64,000 bases of DNA from Tanytarsus gracilentus (taxonomy: Eukaryota; Arthropoda; Insecta; Diptera; Chironomidae), in assembly GCA_038502055.1 (NCBI GenBank), contig JAXRKN010000036.1, positions 1,550,001 to 1,614,000 on the forward strand, in the 5' to 3' direction. The position numbers and the translations under genes are program-made. The notes beneath the pieces are model-generated. The model ran no database searches. It was given only the letters and a program-made list of their open reading frames with translations, and was not told the origin of the DNA. Positions 11,311 through 22,762 of this stretch are shown here, one piece after another. The stretch's first letter is position 1; each line of letters opens with the position of its first letter.

Positions 11311-12723
11311 TTAGTAATTCTTCCTTAGAATAATTTTTTTAAGTTGACGATCGTTTAAAAATATTTCACCATCAATTGTCTCGACGGGATTTCCACTAAC
11401 ATCAAGAACTTCAAGGTTGTTGCAGTTTTTAAAAGATGTTTCAGCAATTTTGGATATTTTATTTTCACTCGCATCAATTTTTTTAACTCCTCCACAATCT
11501 CCAAAAGTTTCATCGTCAATGATTGTCAGTTTTGTGTTGACCACGGATAAAAATTCTAAATTCGAGAATTTATTAAAAATTGCTTTCGGGACTTTACTTA
11601 AAACTGAATTGAAGAAGAAAATTTGTGTGACATTTTCATCGGTGAAATCTTCAAAGTGATCGCCTCCAATTGATTCTAAGACAAAATTAACATTTTCCAC
11701 CACGCAAGAATATTTGCGATTTTCATTAAGAAAATATCTGCAAACGTGGTCAAACGTGACATCTTCGCTAAAAACTTGTTCAAGTAATTGATCTGTTTGC
11801 AAATCTTCAGGATTTATTTCATACCAAAGGTCGAAACAAATTCTAAAATTTTCTTCTTTATAAATTTTATTTTCATCCGTAAATTTTCTTGAAATTATTG
11901 CAGCATTTGTGCAGTTGTTGTTGTAAAATCGATATTCATAAAAATCCCGTTTTCCTGGAAAATCATCAAAGAATTTCGATTCAATTGCGTTAATTTGATT
12001 ATCATCGAAGAAGATTTGATCCAAAAGTTGATTATTGCGAAATATTGCGGATGAAATCATGCTGATAAAATTGTGAGTCACACTTAGCGTGTTGAGTTTT
12101 CTTGTCGAATAAAAAAGATCTGAATGAAAGCTAGCAAGTTTATTGTAGTCAAGAAAAATAAACTCGAGGTTAGGTGTGTGAGTGAAAATCGATGCCGGCA
12201 AGCTTTCAATGTGATTTTTAGTCAGCACCAAATAATTAAGGTTGTAAAGTCCTCTGAATGCATTTTCATCGATAGTTTTTAATCCATTTCCGTTCATATA
12301 AATGTTTTTGAGATTTGAGCATTCTTCAGCAAAATTTTCTTCGATCTTTTCGAGATTTTCATTTCCATTGACATGCAGAGATTTCAGTTTAAAACAATTT
12401 ACAAAAGAATTGCTAGAAATTGTCGTCAAATTTACATTGTGAAGTCCAAAAATTTCAATGTTTAAAAATGTTTCGAAAATTTTTGTGGGTACACGGCCAA
12501 AGGTCAATGGCGAATTAAATCGAACGTAATTTACATCGTCGTCCTTGAAATCGAAAATGTGAGTACCACTGACATCAAAATCGTCATTGTCATCTTCAAT
12601 TTCTTCCACTTTTAGAGGATTGCAAGAATAATGCGAAGAAATTTTCTCAAAATTACAATAAATTGTCACACTCGATGTCGTTGTTGAGATGAACGTTAAA
12701 AAATATAAAATGTTTAAATTCAT
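11311..12723 (-). CDS. Secreted leucine-rich-repeat protein
   Basis: Intronless gene for about 470 aa. The ATG at 12723 opens a signal peptide (MNLNILYFLTFISTTTSSV). The mature part holds extracellular-type LRRs of the form LxxLxLxxNxIxxLPxxxF (for example NLNYLVLTKNHIESLPASIF). There is no C-terminal TM segment, so it is probably secreted. The protein is built as two related halves: each starts with a short Cys-bearing N-terminal block (VTIYCNFEKISSHYSC / VTFDHVCRYFLNENRKYSC), then an acidic segment, then F..VP..IF..F.NLE and several LRRs, which points to an internal duplication. No enzymatic motif. Role unknown; secreted LRR proteins of flies are often haemolymph, gut or salivary factors. 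Confidence 0.85.
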   Translation of the reverse strand: MNLNILYFLTFISTTTSSVTIYCNFEKISSHYSCNPLKVEEIEDDNDDFDVSGTHIFDFKDDDVNYVRFNSPLTFGRVPTKIFETFLNIEIFGLHNVNLTTISSNSFVNCFKLKSLHVNGNENLEKIEENFAEECSNLKNIYMNGNGLKTIDENAFRGLYNLNYLVLTKNHIESLPASIFTHTPNLEFIFLDYNKLASFHSDLFYSTRKLNTLSVTHNFISMISSAIFRNNQLLDQIFFDDNQINAIESKFFDDFPGKRDFYEYRFYNNNCTNAAIISRKFTDENKIYKEENFRICFDLWYEINPEDLQTDQLLEQVFSEDVTFDHVCRYFLNENRKYSCVVENVNFVLESIGGDHFEDFTDENVTQIFFFNSVLSKVPKAIFNKFSNLEFLSVVNTKLTIIDDETFGDCGGVKKIDASENKISKIAETSFKNCNNLEVLDVSGNPVETIDGEIFLNDRQLKKIILRKNY

Positions 12724-12925
12724 TTCCAATCACTTCGAAAGCTTGTCACTTACTGGCGATTTTTTTTCGTTTTTTTCTGCATCAAATTAAAAATTGAGCA
12801 ACAATTAAAATTGAATTAATTTTGTTTTATTTGAACTACAAACCGTAAAAGTTTAAGGCTATTGCAAGTAAGTACTCTAAACTCTAATATTAAATTTTCT
12901 ATCGAGTGACTAGAATCTGTAAAAT

Positions 12926-14329
12926 TTAAATTATGAAATAAAACATGATGAAAAGAATTAAATTAAAATTTTCATTGTTATTTGTTGTGCTTCCAGAGAT
13001 AAATTTTGATATTTGTGAGTTGATCGCATTCGGATGATTTTGGTCGAATTTATAATCTAAAAAATAGGACTCAAAATTAATAGGATATTTATAAATCTGT
13101 TAGCTAAAAATATCTCAATTTATAAAATAACATTCACTTCGAAGTTTTGAGTCTCTACCCTATATATTTTTAGTCAGCAATAAAATCTTACCATAATAAA
13201 TAAACGTCTTCTTCTTTATGTAATCAGTTCCATTTATCTCCAGAATGCAATTGACTGTCGAAGGTGAGCGAATGAAATATTTGTCAATTTGTGTCATAAT
13301 TGATTTATTGAAAAATCCATTTTCATCGCTTTCGCTTTTCACCTCGGAAATTACGTTGATGTTGCTGTTGATGCTAAAATCAAAAATAGAAATTCATTTA
13401 AGCGCCATTAGGAAGATTTCGTCAATTAGGTGCAGGAAAAAAATGTAGATTAATTCATACTTACAAAATTGATAATTCAGGTTCAGGAAAAATATTGATG
13501 ACGGTGCATACAACAACAAAACCGTGAAAATAGCTCACATCTCGATGGTAGAGTTCAAAACTCTTTTCAGGTACTTAAAAATTATTTTTATATTTATTTT
13601 TAGTTTTTATGACGTCTTAAAATTTTCACCTATAACCTGCATCTTTTTGATTTTTCTATCACGAGTGCTGTAAGTTTGCACGCTGCACATCCAATCTCCT
13701 GTTTAAATTAGGAAATCAATTAATTTATTAATGAAAACATCTAAGGATGCGTGATTTATTAACCTGTGAGATTGTAGTGAGGCTTAAGGAGAATTCCCTT
13801 GTACTTAAATTTCTCATGTTCGGATATAATGAAAGTTTGATTGATGTGATATTTAAATGCACTCTGGAAAATATCTTGAAAAAAAATTATCTTTCAAAAA
13901 TTAATTAGATACTCACAAACACGTAAGGTTTTTTAGGTGGAATCCACTGAAACTAAAAATAATTCATTAATTTTTTAATCACTCTAAAAAAATTTAATTT
14001 AATTACAATTAAATGATTATTGTGATACCACTTGAGCACAAAGCCAACGTCCGAAAGTCTAAATTCATAATCGCAATCGAGGATGAGAGGCCTACAGAAG
14101 TTCATGTCAATGACATAACCTGTCGGGACGGTTAGTTTAGTAATCCTTATACATGTCATATTTACTGCAATGAAAAGTTCACATTTTATCTCCCTTTCGT
14201 AATTATTATATAAATTTTTAATGAAGGTAAGGGAGGAAAAAATACAACGGAAGTTATTGAAAATTACTTACAAAAATATTGCAAGAAAATCAAAGCAATA
14301 AAAGTTAATCGAACACTTTTAATTTTCAT
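12926..14329 (-). CDS. Immunoglobulin-domain surface protein, GPI-anchor-like (Beat-related type)
   Basis: Eight small exons can be joined in frame (14272-14329, 14007-14164, 13917-13952, then exons near 13760, 13650, 13520, 13280 and 12926-13060) to give about 279 aa. A signal peptide (VRLTFIALIFLQYF) precedes an Ig V-like fold: LILDCDYEF, then VLKWYHNNHLIFQWIPP, then LTGDWMCSVQTYS carrying the second Ig Cys in the D-x-x-x-C context. A second region with VVVCTVINIFPEPEL may be another Ig-like unit. The C-terminus ends in a small-residue stretch (SGSTTNNN) and a hydrophobic tail FNLILFIMFYFII with nothing after it, the classic layout of a GPI signal. The WYxxxxxFQWIPP pattern recalls the Beaten-path-like insect adhesion proteins. 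Family call is tentative; Ig fold and anchor are reasonably secure. Confidence 0.72.
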
Positions 14330-14598
14330 TTCCTTAACAAAACTTATAATTTTTATCTTTCAACCACCAAAATTTGTCACCACCAACTCACAATCATGAG
14401 ATGAGCCTTTAGACTGATTTTTCACATTCACAATTTTTTTCATGTTCATCATCGCATGCTCACAAATTTTTAATGAAAAGTGCATCCGCATTCAATCACT
14501 TCTAGCGACATCTCTCAAATCCTTCATGAAATTTAAAAAATGCGATTGAAATTTTTTATGACATCATTAAATTTTTTTACATCGCTGGCATTTAAAAA

Positions 14599-15601
14599 AT
14601 GTTTTCGCGATCTATTCAAAGAGTTTTAACGAGAAATTTAAGTTCAGTTCGGATAGTTGAAGTGGGTCCTCGAGATGGACTTCAAAATGAAGCTAAAATT
14701 CTTCCAACTGCCACTAAAATAGAATTCATTAATCGTCTTTCGAAGACCGGCTTGAAAACAATTGAAGCAACAAGTTTTGTAAGCGCTAAATGGATTCCAC
14801 AAATGGGCGATAATGTTGAAGTGATGAAAGGAATCGAGAGAGTCGATGGAGTTACTTATTCAGCCATTGTTCCCAATATGAAAGGATTTGAAGATGCTTT
14901 AGCGACAAATACGACAGAAATTGGTAAAAAGATTTTTTGATTGTGTCTAAAGGTCGAGTGATAAGATTTTAAAATATTATTTAGCCGTTGGCGGTTCGGC
15001 GAGTGAAACATTTACAAAGAAAAATTTTAACTGCTCAATAGCTGAGGGTGTTGGACGTGTAAAATTAATTATGGACGCTGCGAGAGAAAATGATATAAAA
15101 GTTCGCGGTTATGTCTCGACTGTCATTGCGTGTCCGTATGAAGGAAAAATTAAACCTTCAGCTGTTGCAAAAATAAGTGAAATGCTTTTAAATGCGGGAT
15201 GCTTTGAAATTTCACTTGGAGATACGATTGGAGTTGGAACACCTGGGAGGATAAAAGAAATGCTTCAAGAAGTTCTGAAAGTTGCTCCCGTAGAAAATTT
15301 TGCAATCCACTATCATGACACGTACGGTCAAGCACTTTCAAATATTCTCGCTTCACTAGAGTTTGGAATATCTGTAATTGATTCTTCAGTATCAGGACTA
15401 GGTGGTTGTCCTTATGCACGTGGAGCCTCTGGCAATGCAGCAACCGAAGATGTAGTTTACATGCTTGAAGGTTGTGGAATTAAAACTGGCATTGACCTTG
15501 AAGTGCTGATTGATACAGGAAAATTTATATGCAACGAACTTGGACGACAAAGTGAGTCAAAAGTCAATCGTGCTTTGAGACGATCAAAAAATACTCAATA
15601 A
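14599..15601 (+). CDS. Hydroxymethylglutaryl-CoA lyase, copy 1 (no PTS1)
   Basis: Cleaves HMG-CoA to acetoacetate and acetyl-CoA in leucine breakdown and ketogenesis. Two exons (14599-14923, 14985-15601) give 313 aa. The Arg/Ser-rich N-terminus (MFSRSIQRVLTRNLSSV) fits a mitochondrial targeting peptide. The HMGL-like TIM barrel shows VGPRDGLQNE with the catalytic Arg-Asp, EATSFVSAKW, CPYEGK, EISLGDTIGVGTPG, HYHDTYGQ (metal-binding His pair) and the signature GLGGCPYARGASGN with the catalytic Cys. It differs from copy 2 at places that are otherwise well kept in the family (YSAIVPNMKG for YPVLTPNLKG; AVGGSASE for AVFGAASE) and ends RRSKNTQ, without a peroxisomal signal. All catalytic residues I can identify are present. 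Confidence 0.93.
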
Positions 15602-15697
15602 AAGCGACATCTTTTGAAAGAAAATAAAAATATATTTTTAAAGCATAATTCATGACGTCATAAACCAATCAGCTGATTATCATTTTCCAGCTCAAAA

Positions 15698-16691
15698 ATG
15701 ATTCTCCGCAAATTAAATCGAATATTTTCACGAAATTTAAGTTCAGTTCGAATCGTTGAGGTGGGTCCTCGTGATGGACTTCAAAATGAACCCAAAATTG
15801 TTCCCGCATCAGTTAAAATCGATCTTATTAATCGATTATCAAAAACTGGACTGAAAACAATTGAAGCAACAAGTTTTGTTAGTGCTAAGTGGGTGCCACA
15901 GATGGGCGACAATACTGAAGTGCTGATGGGTATTGATAAAGTTGAAGGCGTTTCTTATCCCGTATTGACACCAAATTTAAAGGGATTTGAATCTGCTTTG
16001 GCAGCAGGTGCGAAGGAAGTTGGTATGAAAATAATCAAATCTTTATATTTTAAAATATTAATGATAAATTTTAGCTGTTTTCGGTGCCGCCTCCGAGTCG
16101 TTCACCAAGAAGAATGTAAATTGCACTATAGCTGAAAGTCTTGAAAGATTTCAGTCAGTTCTCGATGCCGCAAAGGCGAACAACATAAAAGTTCGTGGCT
16201 ATGTCTCGACTGTCATTGGATGTCCTTATGAGGGAAGAATTAAACCTTCAGCAGTGGCGAAAGTTGGTGAAAAATTATTGGAAATGGGATGCTATGAAAT
16301 ATCACTCGGGGACACAATTGGAGTTGGAACTCCGGGCACATTTAGAGAAATGCTTAAAGAAGTTCTTAAAGTTGCACCTGCTGATAAATTTGCAGTTCAT
16401 TGTCATGACACTTATGGTCAAGCTCTCGCGAATATTTTAACATCCCTAGAGTTTGATATTAGTGTTGTTGACGCCTCAATCTCTGGACTAGGTGGTTGTC
16501 CTTATGCACGTGGAGCGTCTGGCAATGCAGCAACCGAAGATGTCGTTTACATGCTTGAAGGTTGTGGAGTTAAAACTGGCATTAATCTTGAACTGCTCAT
16601 TGATACCGGAAAATTTATTAGTGATGAGCTTGGACGACAAAGTGAGTCTAAAGTCAATCGAGCAACAAGAAAAACCAATTCTAAATTGTAA
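15698..16691 (+). CDS. Hydroxymethylglutaryl-CoA lyase, copy 2 (ends in SKL)
   Basis: Tandem duplicate of the preceding gene, 96 bp downstream of its stop, with the single intron in the same place (exons 15698-16022, 16075-16691) and the same length of 313 aa. N-terminus MILRKLNRIFSRNLSSV is a plausible mitochondrial peptide. VGPRDGLQNE, YPVLTPNLKGFE, GCPYEGR, HCHDTYGQALANIL and GLGGCPYARGASGN follow the usual family sequence more closely than copy 1. The C-terminus is KTNSKL; the last three residues are the canonical type-1 peroxisomal targeting signal, as in vertebrate HMGCL, which ends in a PTS1-like tripeptide and is known to be dual-localised. This copy is therefore the likelier keeper of the ancestral dual role. 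Confidence 0.94.
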
Positions 16692-16772
16692 AGTGACACA
16701 ATTAACTTTGTAACGGATGCATTTATTAAAGTTGTTAAATAAAATATTTTTTTAATTTTAAATTTTTTTGAA

Positions 16773-17343
16773 TCATCTTTTAACTGGTCGAATAACATTG
16801 AATTTTACAAACAGATAATTTGCAAAGAAAACGACAAAAATTAAAAGTTGAACCGATGACGAAAATAATAAATAACCAAGACCCCAGAAGAGATTTGAAT
16901 TATCCAATTGGTAGCTGGAATGACTGCACTTTTCGGTTAGCATTTCAATTAAAGGAATGTTGAGATTGAGTCCAGTAGCAATAACCAGTGGTAGGAGCAA
17001 AAAATGCTTTCGCTTTGTGGAGAAAATTTATTTATTTTTTAACTAAAAACTTTTTAAAGATTACCATATAGAGACCGAGTATGAACAGCATAGAACAAAG
17101 TATCACAGTTCCATAGTAAGTAGCAAAAGCAAATTGAAAAACTAGAAATTAAAAATCTTTAAAATTAATTTCAAGGGTTTTCGACATAATTTTCAACAAA
17201 CCTTTTAATCTTTCATCAGTCGCGGCATTGTAGAGTGAAAAGGCCATCAATCCTGATCCATAAATTGTGGCGACAACCGAGAGCGTTAATCCAGCTGCAT
17301 TTAGCGAGCAACAACAGCAAATGTTCTCAAACCATTCTTCCAT
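16773..17343 (-). CDS. Small four-transmembrane protein of unknown function
   Basis: Three exons (17202-17343, 17065-17141, 16773-17012) join in frame to 152 aa. The N-terminus MEEWFENICCCCSLNAAG has a Cys cluster suited to palmitoylation. Four hydrophobic segments follow: LTLSVVATIYGSGLMAFSLY, FATYYGTVILCSMLFILGLY, FLLLPLVIATGLNLNIPLIE and LLFSSSVQLLIFVVFFANYL, with a short Cys-containing loop between the last two. The C-terminus is basic (RPVKR). The plan resembles other short insect four-TM proteins, but I recognise no family signature and give no function. It is tail to tail with HMG-CoA lyase copy 2, with about 80 bp between the stop codons. Confidence 0.7.
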
Positions 17344-17597
17344 TGCATTCTATTAATTTAATTTAAGTTACGTAAATAAAATTTTCGATGATTACTTGAT
17401 TAATTTTAGTCTTGGAAAACAATTTTTTTTGAGCTTCAATTTTTAATTTTATTTTTGATGTCTTCATTTTGAAATTACTGTGCTGTCATAAGTGATGGAC
17501 ATAGAACGCCTCCTTAAACTTGGATATAAATTCAAGAACCTTAAAAAGTTTAATCAGTCGAGTGAAATTCAGGACGAGAATAAAAGTGAAAATAAAA

Positions 17598-19059
17598 ATG
17601 AACTTAAAGAATTTTCTTCCAAAGTTCTACAACAAAGAACTTTTCGCTACTGATTTTAAAATTCTAAATTTTTTCGGATTTTGGCCTGGAAATTTGATAA
17701 CTTTAAGATCTGCTGCTGTTTTTATTTCAAGCTTTGCTCTCGAATTTTTTCCTGAACTCTTCTTCATTTACCAATTCAGCAATGACACCCAAAGAATTTT
17801 CATGTGCTTGCATGAGTTTATGACAGTCATTATTTATTTGATTAAAATGTCACTGCTTTTTACTAAACGAAACAAAATCGTGAAACTGATCAATGAACTT
17901 CGATTTAAGTGGAATGAGAGTAAGAATTTTATTTTATTCCACGAACCTTAATAAATTTAACAAATTAGGCTACAACGATAAAAATCCTCGGTGGCGATTG
18001 AATGCTCAAGAAATTGAAAAATCAATTTTTAAGACGACTTGGTTTTTGTACATTTTTATCGGGGTATCAACAGTCATTTACGTTACAGTTCCAATTTTAA
18101 TATTTTTTGTGTTTTTTGACTCGTCCGAAAACAAAAATTGGCCGCTGCCTTTGCAAGTTTAGTAAGTTATAAAAAATTGTTTAAATCTTCTTTTTTTGAT
18201 TAATTTTTAAACAGTTACGGCTTTGAGTTTGCTGACTTTCCGCTTGCATACATGTTTCATCTAATAATGTCAATTCCTCAAGCTACGATCCTTTCTTTAA
18301 CTTTCTACGGAACTGACATTTTCTTCATTAATATTCTCGTGTTCTGCACATCTTACATGAAATTCATCCAAAGCAAGTGCAAATTTTTGAAGAAAAATAT
18401 ACTCGATGGAAATTTGACGGAAGAAGAAATTAAGAATGAAGTTTTTGATATCGTCAAAGCTCACAACGATGGCATAATTATTTGTGACCAGTTGGAAAAT
18501 ATTTTAAATATTTTACTCATCGTTTGGTATTCAGTCTTTACCATCGTGATTTGCTTCTTGTTCTTTGAGTTTAACAATGCAAGTTTGAAATGAAAAAAAA
18601 AACATTTTTAAATGATTAATTTTTAAATTTAATTTAGCTTCTAAATGACTTGATAACAACAGTAAGGGTTCTCTCATTCCTGGGCATTATCCAAGCTATT
18701 TTGATACTTTATTCTTATTTTGGCACAAAACTTATGGATGAGGTATTTAATTTTAATATAAAATATTACAATTTAATTAATTATACTTTTTAAAAAAGAG
18801 TGAAGCCATCAGTTTTTCAATCTACGATTTACCTTGGTATGAAATAAAGGATAAAAAGTTAAGACGTTATTTGCTTTTGATCATGATACGGGCTCAGCAG
18901 CCATGTAAGAAAAATATTAATCAGCATAATTAATTTTTTAATCATTTCTTTAAAGGTAAAATTACTGCCGCCAAATTTTATCCTCTCAACTTTGAGTCAT
19001 ACTATTCAGCTTTAAGCACAGCTTATTCATTCTGCACTGTGTTGAATGAAGTCATGTAA
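17598..19059 (+). CDS. Odorant receptor (insect 7tm_6 family)
   Basis: Seven-TM insect odorant receptor, expected to act with Orco as a ligand-gated cation channel in olfactory neuron dendrites. Six exons (17598-17919, 17969-18161, 18215-18578, 18638-18742, 18799-18904, 18956-19059) give 397 aa, a normal length. Features: N-terminal ILNFFGFWPGN, a tryptophan-rich early block, TM segments throughout, and the diagnostic C-terminal region with YDLPWYEI, LLLIMIRAQQP, the A-K-F-Y-P-L-N-F-E-S-Y stretch and a final SFCTVLNEVM before the stop. The intron after exon 3 uses GCAAGT as donor: reading NN|LLNDLITT across it restores the frame, while a GT donor one base on gives an early stop. An in-frame ATG at 17520 would add 26 basic residues; 17598 (MNLKNFLPKFY) looks like the usual Or start. 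Ligand unknown. Confidence 0.9.
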
Positions 19060-19285
19060 ATTTAATTATAGAGACATCAAAAGTAGATGACAGCATAAAA
19101 TTAAATTATGTTCATGATAGAATTTGTGAGGTTCTCGTGATAATTTTTTAACGTATTTTTTCAAAATTTCTCGGTGTCATTTGCGTAAAAATTTTCACTG
19201 GTAAAAAAATTCATCACAAGCAAAATATTAAAAGCGATTATTGAGTAAATTCTAGTTAAATTAAACTATATAATATTTATTAATC

Positions 19286-19990
19286 ATGTCGGAAGTAAAA
19301 ATATCACCAAAGGCATACATAAAGATGATTTTTCATGCTGGTAAGTTAAAAATTCAATTTATCAAAATGTTCAATTAAATTCAATTAAAAACAATAATTT
19401 CAGCCAAATATCCGCATTTAGCAGTCAATGGATTGTTACTTGGAAGGAAGACGGAAGTTGTCGATGCAGTGCCTTTATTCCATCAATGTCTTTACGTTTC
19501 TCCGATGACCGAAATTGCACTTGTTCAAGTCGAATCACGAGCAGCTAATGAAAATCTTCAAGTTATCGGCTATTATGCGGCTGCTGAGAATTTTTACGAC
19601 AATACAATTGATCGTGTTCCTGCAATTAAAATTGCCGAGAAAGTTGTCGAAAATAATGGATCAGCCGTTGTTGTTGTTGTAAGTTAACTGATTGTCCTTT
19701 CACTCGTCAAGATAATTATAGAATTTCTCTTATAGCTCGATAATAAGTCCATATGCATGGATATGAAACATTCCGGACTCAAAGTTTGGCAGTCTAGCGA
19801 GGGAAAATGGAACAAGTCAAAGCACTCGCTAATTGATTCAATTCACACGCTCGATGCTGTTTCTTTACTCTTAAAACGCGGTGCAATGAAAGAGTTGAAT
19901 GACTTTGACAATTATCTGGATAGCACAGAAAATGATTGGACAAATCAAAATCTTAATTTTGATCTCAAAAAAATTCTTTCGTTGTACTAA
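19286..19990 (+). CDS. ER membrane protein complex subunit 8/9 homolog (EMC8/9)
   Basis: Cytosolic subunit of the ER membrane complex that helps insert tail-anchored and multipass membrane proteins. Three exons (19286-19340, 19404-19678, 19736-19990) give 194 aa. It carries the MPN-like fold without the metalloprotease JAMM residues: KMIFHAAKYPHLAVNGLLLG, then VDAVPLFHQCLYVSPMTEIA, VIGYYAAAENF and VVENNGSAVVVVLDNK. The length and the AKYPHxAVNGLL block match the EMC8/EMC9 family, which insects normally keep as one gene. No oddities. Confidence 0.93.
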
Positions 19991-21112
19991 AAAAATATAT
20001 TTGTGTGTCTGAAAAATTTAAAAGCTTGCATTTTAATAAAAGCACTTTCGATGGTGAAATTTTTATATTTTTTCCTTATCACAAATTTACAGGCTTATTT
20101 AAAAGCTCTACTTTTGGGAAAAAAAGTTAATCTATGTTTGTGTTATCAGACGCTAATTTATTAGTCATTAATGTACAGCGCTCTAATCTTATCAAAATTT
20201 TGTGGCCCGTCAATAATTTCACCGATTAATTGACAAATTATTGAGGTCTTTGGTGATTGCATTGCGAACTTTTTAAAGATTAATATTATTATTAGAAACC
20301 CTTGAATTAATTTAGAAATTTATGATGAGAAAAAAATTTAATTTTTGAACATGGCATGGGCGTGACAAATTATTTTGCTAAAATTTAAAAAATTTATTTA
20401 ATTTTAATTTCACATCTACGTGAGAAAGCAAAAAAATATCACAATTTCCCTTTAAAAAATTATTTTATTAATAAAATTTTAATTGAACAAACGAAAAAAT
20501 TTAGAATATATTTTTAGAAAATTAATAACTCAAATGCTTTAAAAACTCTTCAAAAATTAATGTTTAATCTCAACTCAATTCAACACGCTTCATCTCTCAT
20601 ATACTCAGCTGGTTTATGAGAAAGAAAAATGAAAATAATTAGAAAGAGATAACCGCAGACCAAGTTCGATACACTCAAAGTTTTTATTAATTCCACTTAC
20701 CTACTTATACTCTAAAAAAATAAAAATTTTGTGTTTAATCAATGCCCAAACATTATCGGCAGTTAGTTGGTGTAAGACTTTCGGCGGGTGCGAGACTGCT
20801 TTGAAAGAAATAAAAAAAAACTCTCGATCGGAAGGAGGAATTAAAATTGAGAAATGTGAGTGATGATAAACAGAGAATTTTTATATTTCGTCGCGTGTAA
20901 ATCCATCATTAAAGCTCTAACTTATCACCCACGCGGTGTTTTTTATCAACACGCTATAATGATATATGTGATTACAAAATGTTTTTCTATTCGGATGCGA
21001 TTTTTAAATGTTCTCACATTTAATTAAATAAAATGCAATGCTAGGAATTTTTGAGTGCTTAGTCAATTTTTTATTGCCGATCGTGACTTATCATTACAGA
21101 AGAAAATAAAAC
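19991..21112. other. Intergenic, upstream of the second Tret1-like gene
   Basis: AT-rich. Between about 20600 and 20900 the base composition becomes less AT-biased, which would fit a promoter and 5' UTR exon of the transporter starting at 21113. No clear core motif. Confidence 0.35.
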
Positions 21113-22762
21113 ATGACAACATCATATAATGTGAATGCTGGTGGAGGCCAGCAAACAAAACGTATGCCGCAATATATTGCGGGTGCTGCAGCTGCTGGCG
21201 GTGCTTTTGCAATCGGAACTGCCCTTGGCTGGCCGTCTCCCGTTGGAGAGAGAATCATTAGAGATTTTAATCTAACAAACAGTCAATGGGATTGGGTCGG
21301 ATCCATTATCACACTTGGCGCTGCAATTTCTTGCCTTCCCATCGGATATTTAATGAAAGCGTTTGGTCGCAAATGGACTATGATTGCATTGGTTGTTCCT
21401 TTCTTGATTGGGTGAGTGATTAAAAAATTTAACAACTTTTAAAAATTTAAAATTTTTATTTTTAGATGGCTTCTTTTGATTTTTGCGCAAGGATTTTGGA
21501 TGCTTGTAGTCGGTCGTTTTTTTCTCGGTTTAGCCGGTGGAGCTTTTTGCATTTCAGCTCCGCAATACAGTGCCGAAATCGCTGAAAAAGAAATTCGAGG
21601 AATCATCGGAACTTTCTTTCAACTCTTAATTAACGGCGGTATTTTGTTCGTGTACGTAATTGGACCACATTGGGTGATCGGCGATGTTATGTGGACTAAC
21701 ATAATTTGTGCGGGTGTTGCAGTTCTTTTTGGAGTGATATTCTTCTTCATGCCCGAGTCACCGGTTTATCTTGTCATTGAGAATCGACTCGATGAAGCCA
21801 AAAAATCCTACAAATGGTTGCGTGGTGAAAATTACGATCCGCAAGGTGAAATTGACGAGCTCAAGGAAGAAATCGAGGAGGCAGCACGCAGTCGGATCAC
21901 TTTTTCGGAAGCCATTAAATCGCGCGCAACAAAAATGGCAATGTTCATTGGATTTGGTTTGGCGACCTTCCAGCAAGTCAGCGGTATCAACGTAGTCATC
22001 TTCTATGCAACTCAAATTTTTAATGCCGCACAAATCACAATCGATGCTGATGTTTCCACAATCATTTTGGGATGCATTAATGTTTGTAAGTTTTGTATAA
22101 TAGTTTTTATTTAAATAGTTTAATATTTTTTTAAATTAGTTTTCACTTTGGTTGGAGCATTTTTGGTCGACAGACTTGGACGAAGAATTCTTTTGTTGAT
22201 TTCTATCATCGGCATGACCTTGTGCACTGCTGCATTGGGCGCCTATTTCTACATTTATCCAGTGCCTGAAGAAAATGTACCAAGTGAACCGAACGACCTA
22301 GGATGGCTTCCTGTCACCTCCCTTGGCTTATTTTTGGTGTTTTTCGGTAAATTTTTACAACAATTTTTTTCTCATACTAATTTTAAATTTTCAAAAGCTC
22401 TCGGATATGGACCGGTCGTGTGGCTAATGATTGGTGAAGTCTATTCAAAGCACGTTAATGCTGTCATTGGACCAATCACTGGAAGCTACAACTGGGTGTT
22501 TGCCTTTATAATTACGTTCTTCTTTGGTTTTATTCAAAGAGCTATCGGTAAAAAATTTTGAACGTAATTTAAATTATTTTTAAAAAATTTATTTATATTT
22601 TAAGGCATGGGATGGACATTCTGGATATTTTCGATCGGCAGCGTGGTTGGTATTCTTTTCACATTCTTCGTCATTCCCGAGACAAAAGGAAAATCAATGG
22701 CGGAAATTCAAGCGATGTTGAATGGAGATTCAAAAAAGAGCAATGACACAAATAACAGTTAA
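21113..22762 (+). CDS. Tret1-like facilitated trehalose/sugar transporter, copy B
   Basis: MFS sugar porter of the Tret1 type. Five exons (21113-21411, 21466-22085, 22140-22346, 22398-22547, 22605-22762) join in frame to 477 aa. Seen in order: GTALGWPSPVGE in TM1, MKAFGRKWTM, GRFFLGLAGGAFC, AEIAEKEIRGIIGTFFQL, PESPVYLV, KWLRGE, FQQVSGINVVIFYATQIF, VDRLGRR, GYGPVVWLMIGEVY and the C-terminal VIPETKGKSMAEIQAML. The short N-terminus (about 20 residues before the first helix) distinguishes it from copy C. Trehalose is the family expectation; other sugars are possible. Confidence 0.92.
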
